From: Actinomycetaceae bacterium
GTDB taxonomy: Bacteria; Actinomycetota; Actinomycetes; Actinomycetales; Actinomycetaceae
DNA length: 64,000 bases
Reading direction: 5' to 3'
Assembly: GCA_030537615.1 (NCBI GenBank)
Contig: JAUNVP010000002.1
Location: forward strand, 88,695-152,694
Shown: positions 26,717 through 36,700 of the stretch, piece by piece
Layout of the letters: each line of letters starts with the position of its first letter
Position numbering within the stretch: the first letter of the stretch is position 1
Translations under genes and position numbers: made by a program
The notes under the pieces: model-generated
Database searches by the model: none
Seen by the model: the letters and a program-made list of their open reading frames with translations, nothing else
What the model was told of the DNA's origin: nothing

Positions 26717-26749
26717 CGGGGTGGGGCCGCTTAGGCGGGTCCCACCCCG
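26717..26749. terminator. Terminator after the uidA-uxuB operon
   Basis: CGGGGTGGG (26717-26725) pairs with CCCACCCCG (26741-26749), with an inner CCGC/GCGG stem around TTAG. It is followed on the plus strand by a T-rich stretch. It lies between converging genes and may serve both. Confidence 0.75.
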
Positions 26750-26780
26750 TCTCTCCATCATTTTCTTGACGACGGTACGT

Positions 26781-27536
26781 TTATCCGATGTATCTGTCTG
26801 CCCACGCCGCAATAATTCTCGCCGCCCACCGTCCGATCGCGGGCCGTGTCAGCAGATGATCAGCACCATCGAGAGCAATAAAACTCTTCGGCATGGGTGC
26901 ACGCCGGTAGATTTCGTTGGCGTGGCTAATGTCTACGACTGTGTCTTGCGGCGAATGCATGACGAGAAGTGGAACCGGGAGTCGCTGAATGCGGCGCATA
27001 TGTTCAGTCTGATTGTGTAAGTCATCAATGAGGGGTGCTCCGATCAGCACGGTATGTCCGGCGACCACGGCCTCTACGATCCCGTCCTCCCCGATAGTTT
27101 TCAGTTGGTCGGCGAGCTGCCGGGCGACGAAACTAGGGTCGGAGGGCGCGGCGAGCGTGGCGACGGCCTTAATGGTAGATATGCGTTCGGTTGCTGCGAG
27201 AACTGCTGCTCCGCCAAGCGAGTGCCCGATGAGCAGCCCAACCGTGCGCCCTTCACTGGCCATCCATTCGCTTGCCGCGACGAGATCGTCGACGTCGGCA
27301 CTAAAGGTCGATTCGGTGAAGTGCCCGGCGGATTGACCAAGACCCGCAAAATCGAAGCGCAGCACCCCGATCCTCATGTTCTTGAGGGCTTTGGCCACGC
27401 GCGCAACGGCGGGATAGCTCTTGTTGCAGGTGAAGCAGTGCGCGATGATGGCATACGTCGTCACGGGGCCATCGGGTAGATCAAGTATCCCGGATAGTTC
27501 TAGGCCGCGAGCGCCCTCGAACGTCACGTTTTCCAC
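26781..27536 (-). CDS. Alpha/beta hydrolase
   Basis: A 251-residue protein of the alpha/beta hydrolase fold. The nucleophile elbow is GHSLGG (Ser about 105), the acid is likely Asp in HSPQDTVVD and the His is in GADHLL. AHCFTCNKSYPA forms the oxyanion-hole region and resembles the hydrolase part of OsmC-fused proteins, but the OsmC domain is absent. It probably acts on small esters in the cytoplasm. It starts 30 bp after the YeiH-type gene on the same strand. The substrate is unknown. Confidence 0.82.
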   Translation of the reverse strand: MENVTFEGARGLELSGILDLPDGPVTTYAIIAHCFTCNKSYPAVARVAKALKNMRIGVLRFDFAGLGQSAGHFTESTFSADVDDLVAASEWMASEGRTVGLLIGHSLGGAAVLAATERISTIKAVATLAAPSDPSFVARQLADQLKTIGEDGIVEAVVAGHTVLIGAPLIDDLHNQTEHMRRIQRLPVPLLVMHSPQDTVVDISHANEIYRRAPMPKSFIALDGADHLLTRPAIGRWAARIIAAWADRYIG

Positions 27537-27566
27537 GGTTCCCCTTTCGTTGCCTACCTTTCGTTC

Positions 27567-28685
27567 TTATACGAATGCGATGACGAGAGCAAACGATACG
27601 AGGGTGGCAACGAGCATGGCGATAAATCCGAGGACCAATCCCCTTCCGCCACGAGTGAGAAGAGTCTTGAGGTGAACTCCGGCACCCATTGCTCCCATCG
27701 CGATAATGAGCAGAATCGACGCGGCGGTGTTGAGGACGTGGAATGTCGGACTCAAGAATTCGGCCCAGCCCAGCCATCCAGCTATCGATCGGATCATCAT
27801 TGTGGCGAGGAATCCGACAACAAATGCTGGAATGGTCATTGATGATCCACGCTTTTGCGACAGGTCGGGAAAGTAGTCGCCTTCAATCCGCCCTTCGGCG
27901 AGGGCGCGAGCACGTCCCATCGAGACGATAGTCTTCTCGCGATAGGTCTCGAGATAGCCGACGAAGGCAACCAATGGAGCGAGGAGGACGACGCGACCGA
28001 GCTTGGTGACTGTGGCGACATCGAGAATGGTGTCGGAATGGGTGAATCCGGCTGAGGCAACAACTTGACCAACTTCGTGGACCGACGTCCCAATCCACAC
28101 GCCGGTTTGCGTAGGGGTGAGACCAAAGACTGAGGCAAGTGCCGGAATAAGGAGCATGGTTGCCGTTCCATACAAGGTAACTGAAGCAATCGCAGTAGCA
28201 GAGGCAACTCCAACCTCTTCGTCGTGGTCGGCCCACCTGGGATCGGGACGCACGACGGAGGACATTCCAGCTACTGCGGCCGCCCCGCAAATGGCCGTGC
28301 CGGTCGCAGTCAGGACACGTACGGAATGTGGGGTGCGCATGCGTCGCCCGATAAAGAGGGTCACGAAGTACACGGATACGACCGTGCCGGTGATCGCTAC
28401 GATTGGGCCGATACCGAGGTCAATGACATCGGGAAGAGCCAGCCGAAAACCGAGGAGAACTACGCCAAGTCTCAGAACAGTCTTTCCAGAAAATGCAAAA
28501 CCCGCTTCAAATGAGGGGCGCACCAGGCCGGTGTTGCGCAGAATCATGCCGATAATAATGGCGATCAGCATGCCCGATAACAGTGGTACGGCCATGTTTA
28601 TTACGTGGGATACGGTTGCGACAACCATCATGATTAGCAATCCAGGGAGGATAGCCCGCGATCGGTTTATGAGTTCACTTTTCAC
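27567..28685 (-). CDS. YeiH/UPF0324-family membrane transporter (putative sulfate exporter)
   Basis: A 372-residue protein with about ten hydrophobic helices. It has the family features LLSGMLIAIIIGMILRN near the start, GKTVLRLGVVLLGFRL, and TATGTAICGAAAV in the middle. Members of this family are called putative sulfate exporters, but the substrate is not well established. The start ATG 28685 has no strong ribosome site. It is upstream of the alpha/beta hydrolase on the same strand, with no functional link visible. Confidence 0.85.
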   Translation of the reverse strand: MKSELINRSRAILPGLLIMMVVATVSHVINMAVPLLSGMLIAIIIGMILRNTGLVRPSFEAGFAFSGKTVLRLGVVLLGFRLALPDVIDLGIGPIVAITGTVVSVYFVTLFIGRRMRTPHSVRVLTATGTAICGAAAVAGMSSVVRPDPRWADHDEEVGVASATAIASVTLYGTATMLLIPALASVFGLTPTQTGVWIGTSVHEVGQVVASAGFTHSDTILDVATVTKLGRVVLLAPLVAFVGYLETYREKTIVSMGRARALAEGRIEGDYFPDLSQKRGSSMTIPAFVVGFLATMMIRSIAGWLGWAEFLSPTFHVLNTAASILLIIAMGAMGAGVHLKTLLTRGGRGLVLGFIAMLVATLVSFALVIAFV

Positions 28686-28862
28686 GTGCTTATCGTTTCA
28701 CACGACAGCCTCCGAATAACAGAACCGTCCATGGGATTTGCCTGCGCTATCTCGCAGAACGTCACGATTCTGATTCAATCTGCACGGTAGACGAAAAGCC
28801 CTGTGACCTGAGATAACTCAACGAGTATGCTCAAAAGGTCCGTAGACGAAATGAGGAATCCC

Positions 28863-29660
28863 ATGAAATCAACACTGCGTCCACTCACCATTGCTGCTCT
28901 CGTATGTTCTCTCTCACTCCCTCTGTCCGCCTGCGGCGGAAGTAACTCTGCGTCGGAAAACGGCGGCGAGCCCAGCACTGATACCTCCGCAACCGCTACC
29001 TCCACTACCACTGAGAATGAGCCGACGGAAGCTCCCGAAAGCTCCGTTGAAAATGTTCTCGCATCCATGTCCCCCGACGAGATTGAAGCAAAACTAGCGA
29101 CAGTTTCAGTTGACGGCAAGCCGTTAACTATCTCCCTGTCACATCAAGAACTGACTGAAATGGCGCAAACGCTCGGCGATTCATTTGAAGAAATGCTCGA
29201 GTCCATGACCGTCGAACCCGCCGAGTGTCTCAACATGGCGCAAGAAGCACAGAAGATGCAGAAACTATCCAATATCGAGTTCGCAGTCGCGGCAAACACC
29301 GCAGACAATCAGATTTCGGTTTTTGTGCAAAAGGTGGATTTTGACATGTCGGCATCCATCGACAACATAATCACGTACGCAACCACATGCCCCGACGTCT
29401 CTATTGAACTTCCCGGCTTGGGTTTGAAATCTCAGGTCTCTCAAACCGCAACGTCGTCACATATTCCCCCGCTTAATTCGGGAGTGATCCTCACGCAGGA
29501 GCAAAAAACCGGCGACATCAACTCTTCCACGTACACCTACTATGGGGCAGATCCAGAATCCGGCTTATTTGTTCTGGTTAACGCACCGGTGACATCGCCT
29601 TCCACCGACGTGTTTGAAGCATTAGTTACGGACGTGATCAACCAGCTGAATACTCGGTAA
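28863..29660 (+). CDS. Lipoprotein of unknown function (paralogue A)
   Basis: A 265-residue lipoprotein: signal peptide with lipobox LSAC (Cys about residue 21), then a Ser/Thr/Glu-rich linker of about 40 residues and a folded domain. ATG 28863 follows GAGGAA; ATG 28851 is an alternative. It is clearly related to the next gene: both contain MSPDEIEAKL/MTPAQIEGTL, a VDGKPL/FDGEPL block, a Cys in PAECL/PKDCL and a second Cys in TTCPD/DECPE. The two Cys may form a disulfide outside the cell. I recognise no named family. Confidence 0.8.
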   Translation: MKSTLRPLTIAALVCSLSLPLSACGGSNSASENGGEPSTDTSATATSTTTENEPTEAPESSVENVLASMSPDEIEAKLATVSVDGKPLTISLSHQELTEMAQTLGDSFEEMLESMTVEPAECLNMAQEAQKMQKLSNIEFAVAANTADNQISVFVQKVDFDMSASIDNIITYATTCPDVSIELPGLGLKSQVSQTATSSHIPPLNSGVILTQEQKTGDINSSTYTYYGADPESGLFVLVNAPVTSPSTDVFEALVTDVINQLNTR

Positions 29661-29675
29661 CGAAGGCGGTAAAGG

Positions 29676-29716
29676 GAGAGCCTACGACCGGAAAGCATCC
29701 GTTAGAAAGAGCCTAC
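29676..29716. repeat. Intergenic repeat, AGAGCCTAC arms (copy 4)
   Basis: AGAGCCTAC is found at 29677-29685 and 29708-29716 as a direct pair, the reverse complement of the GTAGGCTCT arm of the other copies. No partner arm is present, so this seems a degraded copy. The rest of the 243-bp gap to the next gene shows nothing clear. Confidence 0.6.
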
Positions 29717-29903
29717 GGGACGGGCACGTGAGAGGCCGGGCCCATATTTGCAGAAGCTCCAGGACGGCGACCACACGAAAGCCGACGAGCAGCTGCAACA
29801 CGAATGGATTCCGTTATGTTGCAGATCACAGGTGCGTAGACTTTAGGTAGTGGCGATGTTTCCCCACTCCTCCGTCACTCGATCGACAACCAGTGAGGCC
29901 CTC

Positions 29904-30689
29904 ATGAAATCCCTGCTCCGCACTATTGGTGCAACAACTATTGTTTGTTCACTCATACTTCCACTCACCGCTTGCGGTGATGGTACGACGTCCTCATCCA
30001 CTGATTCGCCGGGAAGTTCAGAATCGGTATCGTCATCAGAAGACCAAGCGCACGTTTCAGCCCGACAAAAACTCGGCGGCAAACTAGCGGCCATGACACC
30101 CGCGCAAATCGAAGGCACACTCACCGGTATGTCATTCGATGGCGAACCACTGGTGGCAGAAGTGCCGTACACGGAACTCACCGAGACTACTCGCAGTGAG
30201 GGAGAGCGTATTCGAGAATCTCTCGATGACATACAGATAGAACCCAAGGATTGCTTAGAACTGTCGCGGTTAACAGATGCCAGCTCTTTGACCTCCGACC
30301 TCGCATACGTCATTGCGGCAGCAACTGAGAGCCACTCGGTTGCTGTAATCATTCAAAAGATCGATTCGGACGTATCCGAGTTCATCGATCATCTCGTCGA
30401 ATTCGCCGATGAGTGTCCTGAATACACCATGACGCTGGCAGACACCGACATGAGCGTGACTACCAAGCAGTCCGCACAGCGTGCCTCTGATCCGCCACTG
30501 GCTCAAGGTGCCATCCTCTCGCATGACCAGCAGGTGCAAGGCGATAGCAATAGTAATCAAACAATGAACTTGTATACGGTCGATCCGACCAATGGCATTG
30601 TTGTTTGGGTTCAAGCTCCTGGAACTGTCAAAGCAACTGACCTTGAAACTCAATCTCGTCTACTCCTCGAACACTTGGCTACCGGCTAA
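29904..30689 (+). CDS. Lipoprotein of unknown function (paralogue B)
   Basis: A 261-residue lipoprotein with lipobox LTAC (Cys about 24) and a Ser-rich linker, similar in plan and in motifs to the lipoprotein at 28863. ATG 29904 follows GTGAGG; the longer frame from 29850 would disrupt the signal peptide. Shared features include YTELTE/HQELTE and the final VxAPxT segment. The two are diverged tandem duplicates, each with its own upstream region. Function unknown. Confidence 0.8.
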   Translation: MKSLLRTIGATTIVCSLILPLTACGDGTTSSSTDSPGSSESVSSSEDQAHVSARQKLGGKLAAMTPAQIEGTLTGMSFDGEPLVAEVPYTELTETTRSEGERIRESLDDIQIEPKDCLELSRLTDASSLTSDLAYVIAAATESHSVAVIIQKIDSDVSEFIDHLVEFADECPEYTMTLADTDMSVTTKQSAQRASDPPLAQGAILSHDQQVQGDSNSNQTMNLYTVDPTNGIVVWVQAPGTVKATDLETQSRLLLEHLATG

Positions 30690-30705
30690 GATGTCTCCAG
30701 AGCAA

Positions 30706-30741
30706 ACTCATGGGGCCGACCACGTGGTCGGCCCCATGAGT
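30706..30741. terminator. Perfect 36-nt palindrome between converging genes
   Basis: Bases 30706-30723 (ACTCATGGGGCCGACCAC) are exactly complementary to 30724-30741. It lies 17 bp after the lipoprotein stop and 14 bp after the stop of the giant surface protein on the other strand, so it is probably a bidirectional terminator. Confidence 0.8.
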
Positions 30742-30754
30742 TATGTGCTAGTAA

Positions 30755-33700
30755 CTAGTTCTGCTGTCTACGACGAATCGTCACAAACATCATTCCAACG
30801 AGCAACAGTGCAATCGCGACTATTGCTTGCGGTCCAGCGTCCACACCGGTAACCGGCAGAGTTTCAACATGGGTCGGACTCTGTGACGGTGTGACATCAC
30901 CGGTTGGAGTTGAGCTCGAATCGTCAGACGGATCACCTGAGGGAGCCGGAGTTGGCTCACCACTCGGGTCGTCCGTCGGCTCACCACTCGGGTCATCCGA
31001 AGGATCGTCTGACGGGTCTTCCGTCGGCTCCGGTGTCACAGAACCATCAGCCGTAGCGGTGTTGTTCTCTGATACGGGATCGGTCGTGGTGGACATAACC
31101 GACGCACTATTCGATACCGTGGTGCCCGCGTCACTGGCTAGCTCGCCAACAATGTCGAAGCTGATAGAAGCTCCAGGCTGCATGGTCTCGAAAGCACAGG
31201 TGACAACGTTCGCATCCACCGAACATTCCGGAATGTCACCATCAATGCGCGCATTGTGCATGGTTGCGGGCAAGACATCCGTCACGACGACATCAACCGC
31301 AGTCGATGGGCCGAAGGAATTGACTCCCACACGCCAGCGAATCTCTCCACCAGCTTGCGGCGTTCCGATGAGTTCCTTGGTGATGGCCAGATCCGCTTGC
31401 GGCGTCAGCTTTCCGGTAACCGTCGTCGAATTGTCCGATTCATCGGGATCATCGGCTGTCGTTGTCACGGTTGCCGTGTTACTCAACTCACCAGTCATAT
31501 CGGCATCAACAACCGCTGTCACGGTAATCGTTGCCTGCTGGCCAGCGGGGAGAACATCCAACGTGCAGGTGACGATACTGGAGCCGTCAGTGGTGGTTTC
31601 CTCACACGACACAGGTGCATCTTCGATGGTGCCGCTGACTGAAATCCAGCTCAGACCCGCGGGAAGCAGATCCTCAATCACAACTCCCGTGGCAGCCGAA
31701 GGACCGGCGTTAGTTGCCACGATGGTGTATGTCACCGATTCACCCGGGATAGCTGTGTCAGAATCCATCGTCTTCACGACGGACACGTCGGAAACCGAAT
31801 CAACCGGTGTTTCAAGGAGGAACTCGTTGTTATCCAGGTTCGAATCTGGAGTATCCGAGCTAACCGTCACCATGTTCGTCACTTGGCCACTGGTTGTTTC
31901 TTCCAATTTCACCGTGAGGTAAAGATCGTGGCTTGCTCCCGGCGCAATCGATGCGAAGGTGCAGGTAACGGTCTTACCGTTGATCTCGCAGGGGGCGGGA
32001 CCTTGAATCGAATCGGCGGTGGCATCAACCGGCAATATATCCGTAACCACCACGTTGCTCGCAACCGAGGGCCCGGCATTAGCCACCGTAATGGTGTACA
32101 TTCCTGCTTCGCCAGCGGTCAATGGGCTTGGGTCAACAGTCTTGATGACGCTGACATCAGCATCGGCCTTCACCTCGGTTGACGAACTCGATGAGTTATC
32201 ATCCGCGCCATCTTCCGGCTCGGGGGTATCGGAGCTCACCGTCGCGGTGTTCGTCATGGTTGAGGCCGTATCCGCACTCGCATCAACTGCACCGACTACC
32301 TCAACGGTTGCGGTAGCACCTGCGGCGAGTTCGGCAAGTTCACACGTAATAGTGGACTCGACGACCTCACAGGTCAGCGACTCAGACGTGTAACTGTCGA
32401 AGGAGACGCCCTCGGGCAACGTGTCGGACAGGACGACAGCGCGAGCCGTTGACGGGCCGGCGTTACCGATCGTCATCGTCCACGTTGCCGACTCACCGGC
32501 GATGACCTCAGCCGGGCCGCTCTTGGCAATAGTGAGATCCGCGACCTGCTTGACGGAGGTCGTTGACGAGCTCGAGTTATTCGAGTCGGTCGGATCCGGT
32601 GTATCGGAGCTGACCTGCGCAGTGTTCGTCATCGTGGTGTCAGTGAGATCGGACTTCACCGTTCCGGTGACCACTGCCGAAGCAGTTGCACCGGAAGCGA
32701 GCGTTCCGAAGTCACAGCTCAGCGCGTGATCGTCAACCAGGCAGGAGCCGAGTGTTCCATCGGTCAGTTGCACCGAAGCTCCGGCCTCAATCGCGTCGGG
32801 CAACGTATCTGTCACCGCAACGTTCACCGCGTCGGACGGTCCGCTGTTGGTCACGGCAACGGTCCATTCCACGGTTTCACCAGCAATCACCTGATCCGGG
32901 CCAGTCTTGACAATCGCGAGATCGGCGTCCGTTCCGGTAGTGGTGCGAGCAGTTGCCGTGTTATTTGACTCGTCGGGGTCCGGCGTATCAGAAGTAACCG
33001 TGGCCGTGTTCTCAATCTCTGCGGCATTTGCCACGTCGCTCGGAACATTGACGGTGATTGTCGCCGTGACGCTTGCGCCCGCGGCTACGGTCCCAAGGTC
33101 ACATGACACTGTGCCATCAAGTTCGCTGCAACCTTCGCCCTCAACGCTGACAAAGTCAACGTCGGCAGGTAGAACGTCCGTGACAACGGTGTTGCGCGCA
33201 TCGGACAAGCCGTTGTTGCTCACCGTCAGCGTGTACGTCAGGTCGGAGCCGGCTACGGCCTCACCAGCGGTCTTGACGATCGCGAGATCGGCGGAGGTTT
33301 CAACGGTGTCGGTGACCGACGACGAGTTATTCGACTCATCGGGATCGGTTGATGACGTGCCCGCTGTAGCGGCGTTGGTCAGGTCGCCCGTGAGGGAGGA
33401 CGCAACGTCCGCGCTCACCGTAACCTCTGCACTTTCACCAACCGCAAGATCAGCGAGGGCGCAGTCGATCTGGGAGTCAACAACGGTACATTCACCAGTC
33501 GGCGCATTAACAACGACATTGGACAACCCCTCGGGGAGGGTGTCGCTGACGGTAACATCTCGCGCCAGGGACGGGCCGGCATTCGATGCGACGAGCGTGT
33601 ACGTCACGGTTCCACCGGCAACCGGCGCAGTGACCGTGGTCTTTACCATCGATACGTCAGATACCGGACCAGTGGGGGTGAACGTCGCGCTCGACGTGTT

Positions 33701-36700
33701 GTTTTCGGGAGCTGGGTCCACCGTCGAGGTCGATACGCGACCGGCGTTGACGATCGGATCGGTTGCATTCCACGAGTCACTCAGTTGAGCGACTACCGTA
33801 GCTGTTGCCGTGTCGCCCACAGCCAGGTCTCCGGCCTCACACGCAACCGTGTTTGCCGTGACTGTGCATGCATCGTCGGTGGCGGCGGTTGCTGAAGTGA
33901 CCGTCAGGCCCTCGGGCAACACGTCGCTCATGACGACATCGCGTGCGGTTGACAAACCATTGTTCGTGGCGGTCAGCGTGTAGGTCACGCTTTCGCCCGG
34001 GGCAATGGAGTCGGCGCTGACGGTCTTAGCTAATGCAACATCCGCGGACTGCGTGATCTCCGTGCGTGAACCGGAGGTGTTGTTCCCCTCATCCGGGTCA
34101 GCGGTCGTGGTCGTAACACTGGCAGTGTTATCGAGGGGGCCGGCGGCAGCATCCGAATCAACGGTTCCCGTGACCGCAATAGTGACGGGAGCGTTGGGAT
34201 CGAGATCGCCGAGGGCGCAGCTGAGCTGCCCGTCGGCCTCGGTGCATTCGGCTCCAGTGACTCCATCGAATATGACGTTCGCTGGGAGGACGTCCGTCAC
34301 TTCAACGGTCCGTGCAACACTCGGGCCCGCGTTATTCACGACAAGGTTCCACGTAATGGTATCTCCCGCGATCACCGTATCCGGTGCGGACTTGGTGATC
34401 GAAACGTCTGCTGACGTAGTGACACCAACCGTGGCAGATGAACCGTTGTTGCTCGGATCCGGGTCCGTCACTGCCGACGAAGTCGCGGCCGTGTTGGTGA
34501 ACTCGGAGGTGGTGGAATCCACTGGCACCGTGAACGTCAGGTTCGCGGTAGCTGAGTTTCCAACCGCGATGATTCCGAGCCTACAGATGACGTTCTCACC
34601 GGAAGCAGAAATCTCGCAGTTATCGTCGTAGCTGTCGAGCACCATTCCCGCGGGGAGGCCGTCGGCAACAACGACGTTGGTCGCAACGGACGGGCCGTTA
34701 TTCGTGACCTTGAGCGCGTAGGATACGGATTCACCAGCGGCGATCTGCGTCGCATCAGCAGTCTTTTCGAGGACGAGGTCGGCGCGCGGTGTTGAAGTAC
34801 CCGAAACTGATGAGGAGTTATTCGACTCATCCGGATCGGGCGTATCGGACGAAACGGTGGCAGTATTTTCCACATTGCCGGTCAAGTCTGCGGTCACCGT
34901 GCCGGTTACCGTGACGGTTGCTGTCGCGTCGACATCCAGTGATGCAACCGTGCAGGTTACGTCGCCGGAGCTATCGACAGCATCAGCAACCGAACAGGCG
35001 ACACCATCAGAGCCGACGACCGTCACGTCACTGAGACCAGCAGGCAACGTATCAGAAACACTGACATTGGTCGCCACCGACGGACCCGCATTAGCAATAT
35101 CCAACGTGAACGTCACAGACTCACCCGGAACCGGATTAGCCACATCCATCGACTTCACAACCGACACATCCGCCTTAGGCGAAGATGTACCAGTCACCGA
35201 CGACGAGTTATTCGACTCATCCGGATCAGGCGTATCCGATGAAGCCGTCGCCGTATTCACAACGGTTTCTTCGGTGTAATCGGCCGGAACATTGACGTTA
35301 ATGGTCACTGTTCGGCTACCCACCGGCATATCACCAATCAGGCAGTCGACGTCTTGACCGGTTACTGCACATACCGTGTCATCATCAAGCACGGCAGAAA
35401 CAATCTCCAAGCCAGCGGGCACAGAATCCTTGACATGCACACCGCGGGCAAGTGACGGACCATCATTCGTTACGATGACCGTGAACGTCACAGACTCACC
35501 CGGAACCGGATTAGCCACATCCATCGACTTCACAACCGACACATCCGCCTTAGGCGAAGATGTACCAGTCACCGACGACGAGTTATTCGACTCATCCGGA
35601 TCAGGCGTATCGGACGAAACGGTGGCAGTATTTTCCACATTGCCGGTCAAGTCTGCGGTCACCGTGCCGGTTACCGTGACGGTTGCTGTCGCGTCGACAT
35701 CCAGTGATGCAACCGTGCAGGTTACGTCGCCGGAGCTATCGACAGCATCAGCAACCGAACAGGCGACACCATCAGAGCCGACGACCGTCACGTCACTGAG
35801 ACCAGCAGGCAACGTATCAGAAACACTGACATTGGTCGCCACCGACGGACCCGCATTAGCAATATCCAACGTGAACGTCACAGACTCACCCGGAACCGGA
35901 TTAGCCACATCCATCGACTTCACAACCGACACATCCGCCTTAGGCGACAGGCCCACAGTTGCAGTTGAGCCATTATTGCTCGTATCAGGATCGTCAACAC
36001 CCGATGAGGTTGCGGCATCGTTGTCAATCTGAGTCGCTGTGCTGTAGGCCGGGACCTTGAGGGTGAGAGCTGCCGTGGCACTTTCACCAACGGCCAAGTC
36101 GCCGACCTGGCAAACCAGGCTCCGACCCGACGGTTGCTCCATCACTACACAATCATCGTCGTAGCTAACCAGTTCCGTACCGGTGGGAATTCCGTCGGAA
36201 ATCGTTACCGTCGTCGCGACGGATGGGCCGTTGTTCGTGACCTTCAGCGTGTAATCAACGGTGTTGCCGGGAGCAACCTCTGCAACACTCGCAGACTTCT
36301 CGAGGACGAGATCGGCCTTCGGAGTTGCCTGGGTTGTGACCGACGATGTGTTATTACCTTCGCTGGGATCGGGCGTATCGGACGAGGCCGAGGCCGCGTT
36401 TGTCAGGCTACCGGTGAACGCCGAGTCGAGCGTGCCCGAAACGGTAATCGTTGCCGCTTGACCAACCGCGAGAGCGCCGACGGTACAAGATACATCTCCT
36501 GAACTGGCCGCCGGATCGGCGGGATCAGCAACCGAACACGTGAGGTCACCGGCGGGGCCGGTTCCACTTGCGCTTACGTCACTGAGTCCAGCAGGAAGAG
36601 CATCGGTTACAACGACGCCCGCCGCATCGGAGGGGCCGTTATTCGTTGCCGTCACGGTGTAGCTCACGGTTTCACCAGGGACCACACCATCGGAAGCGAG

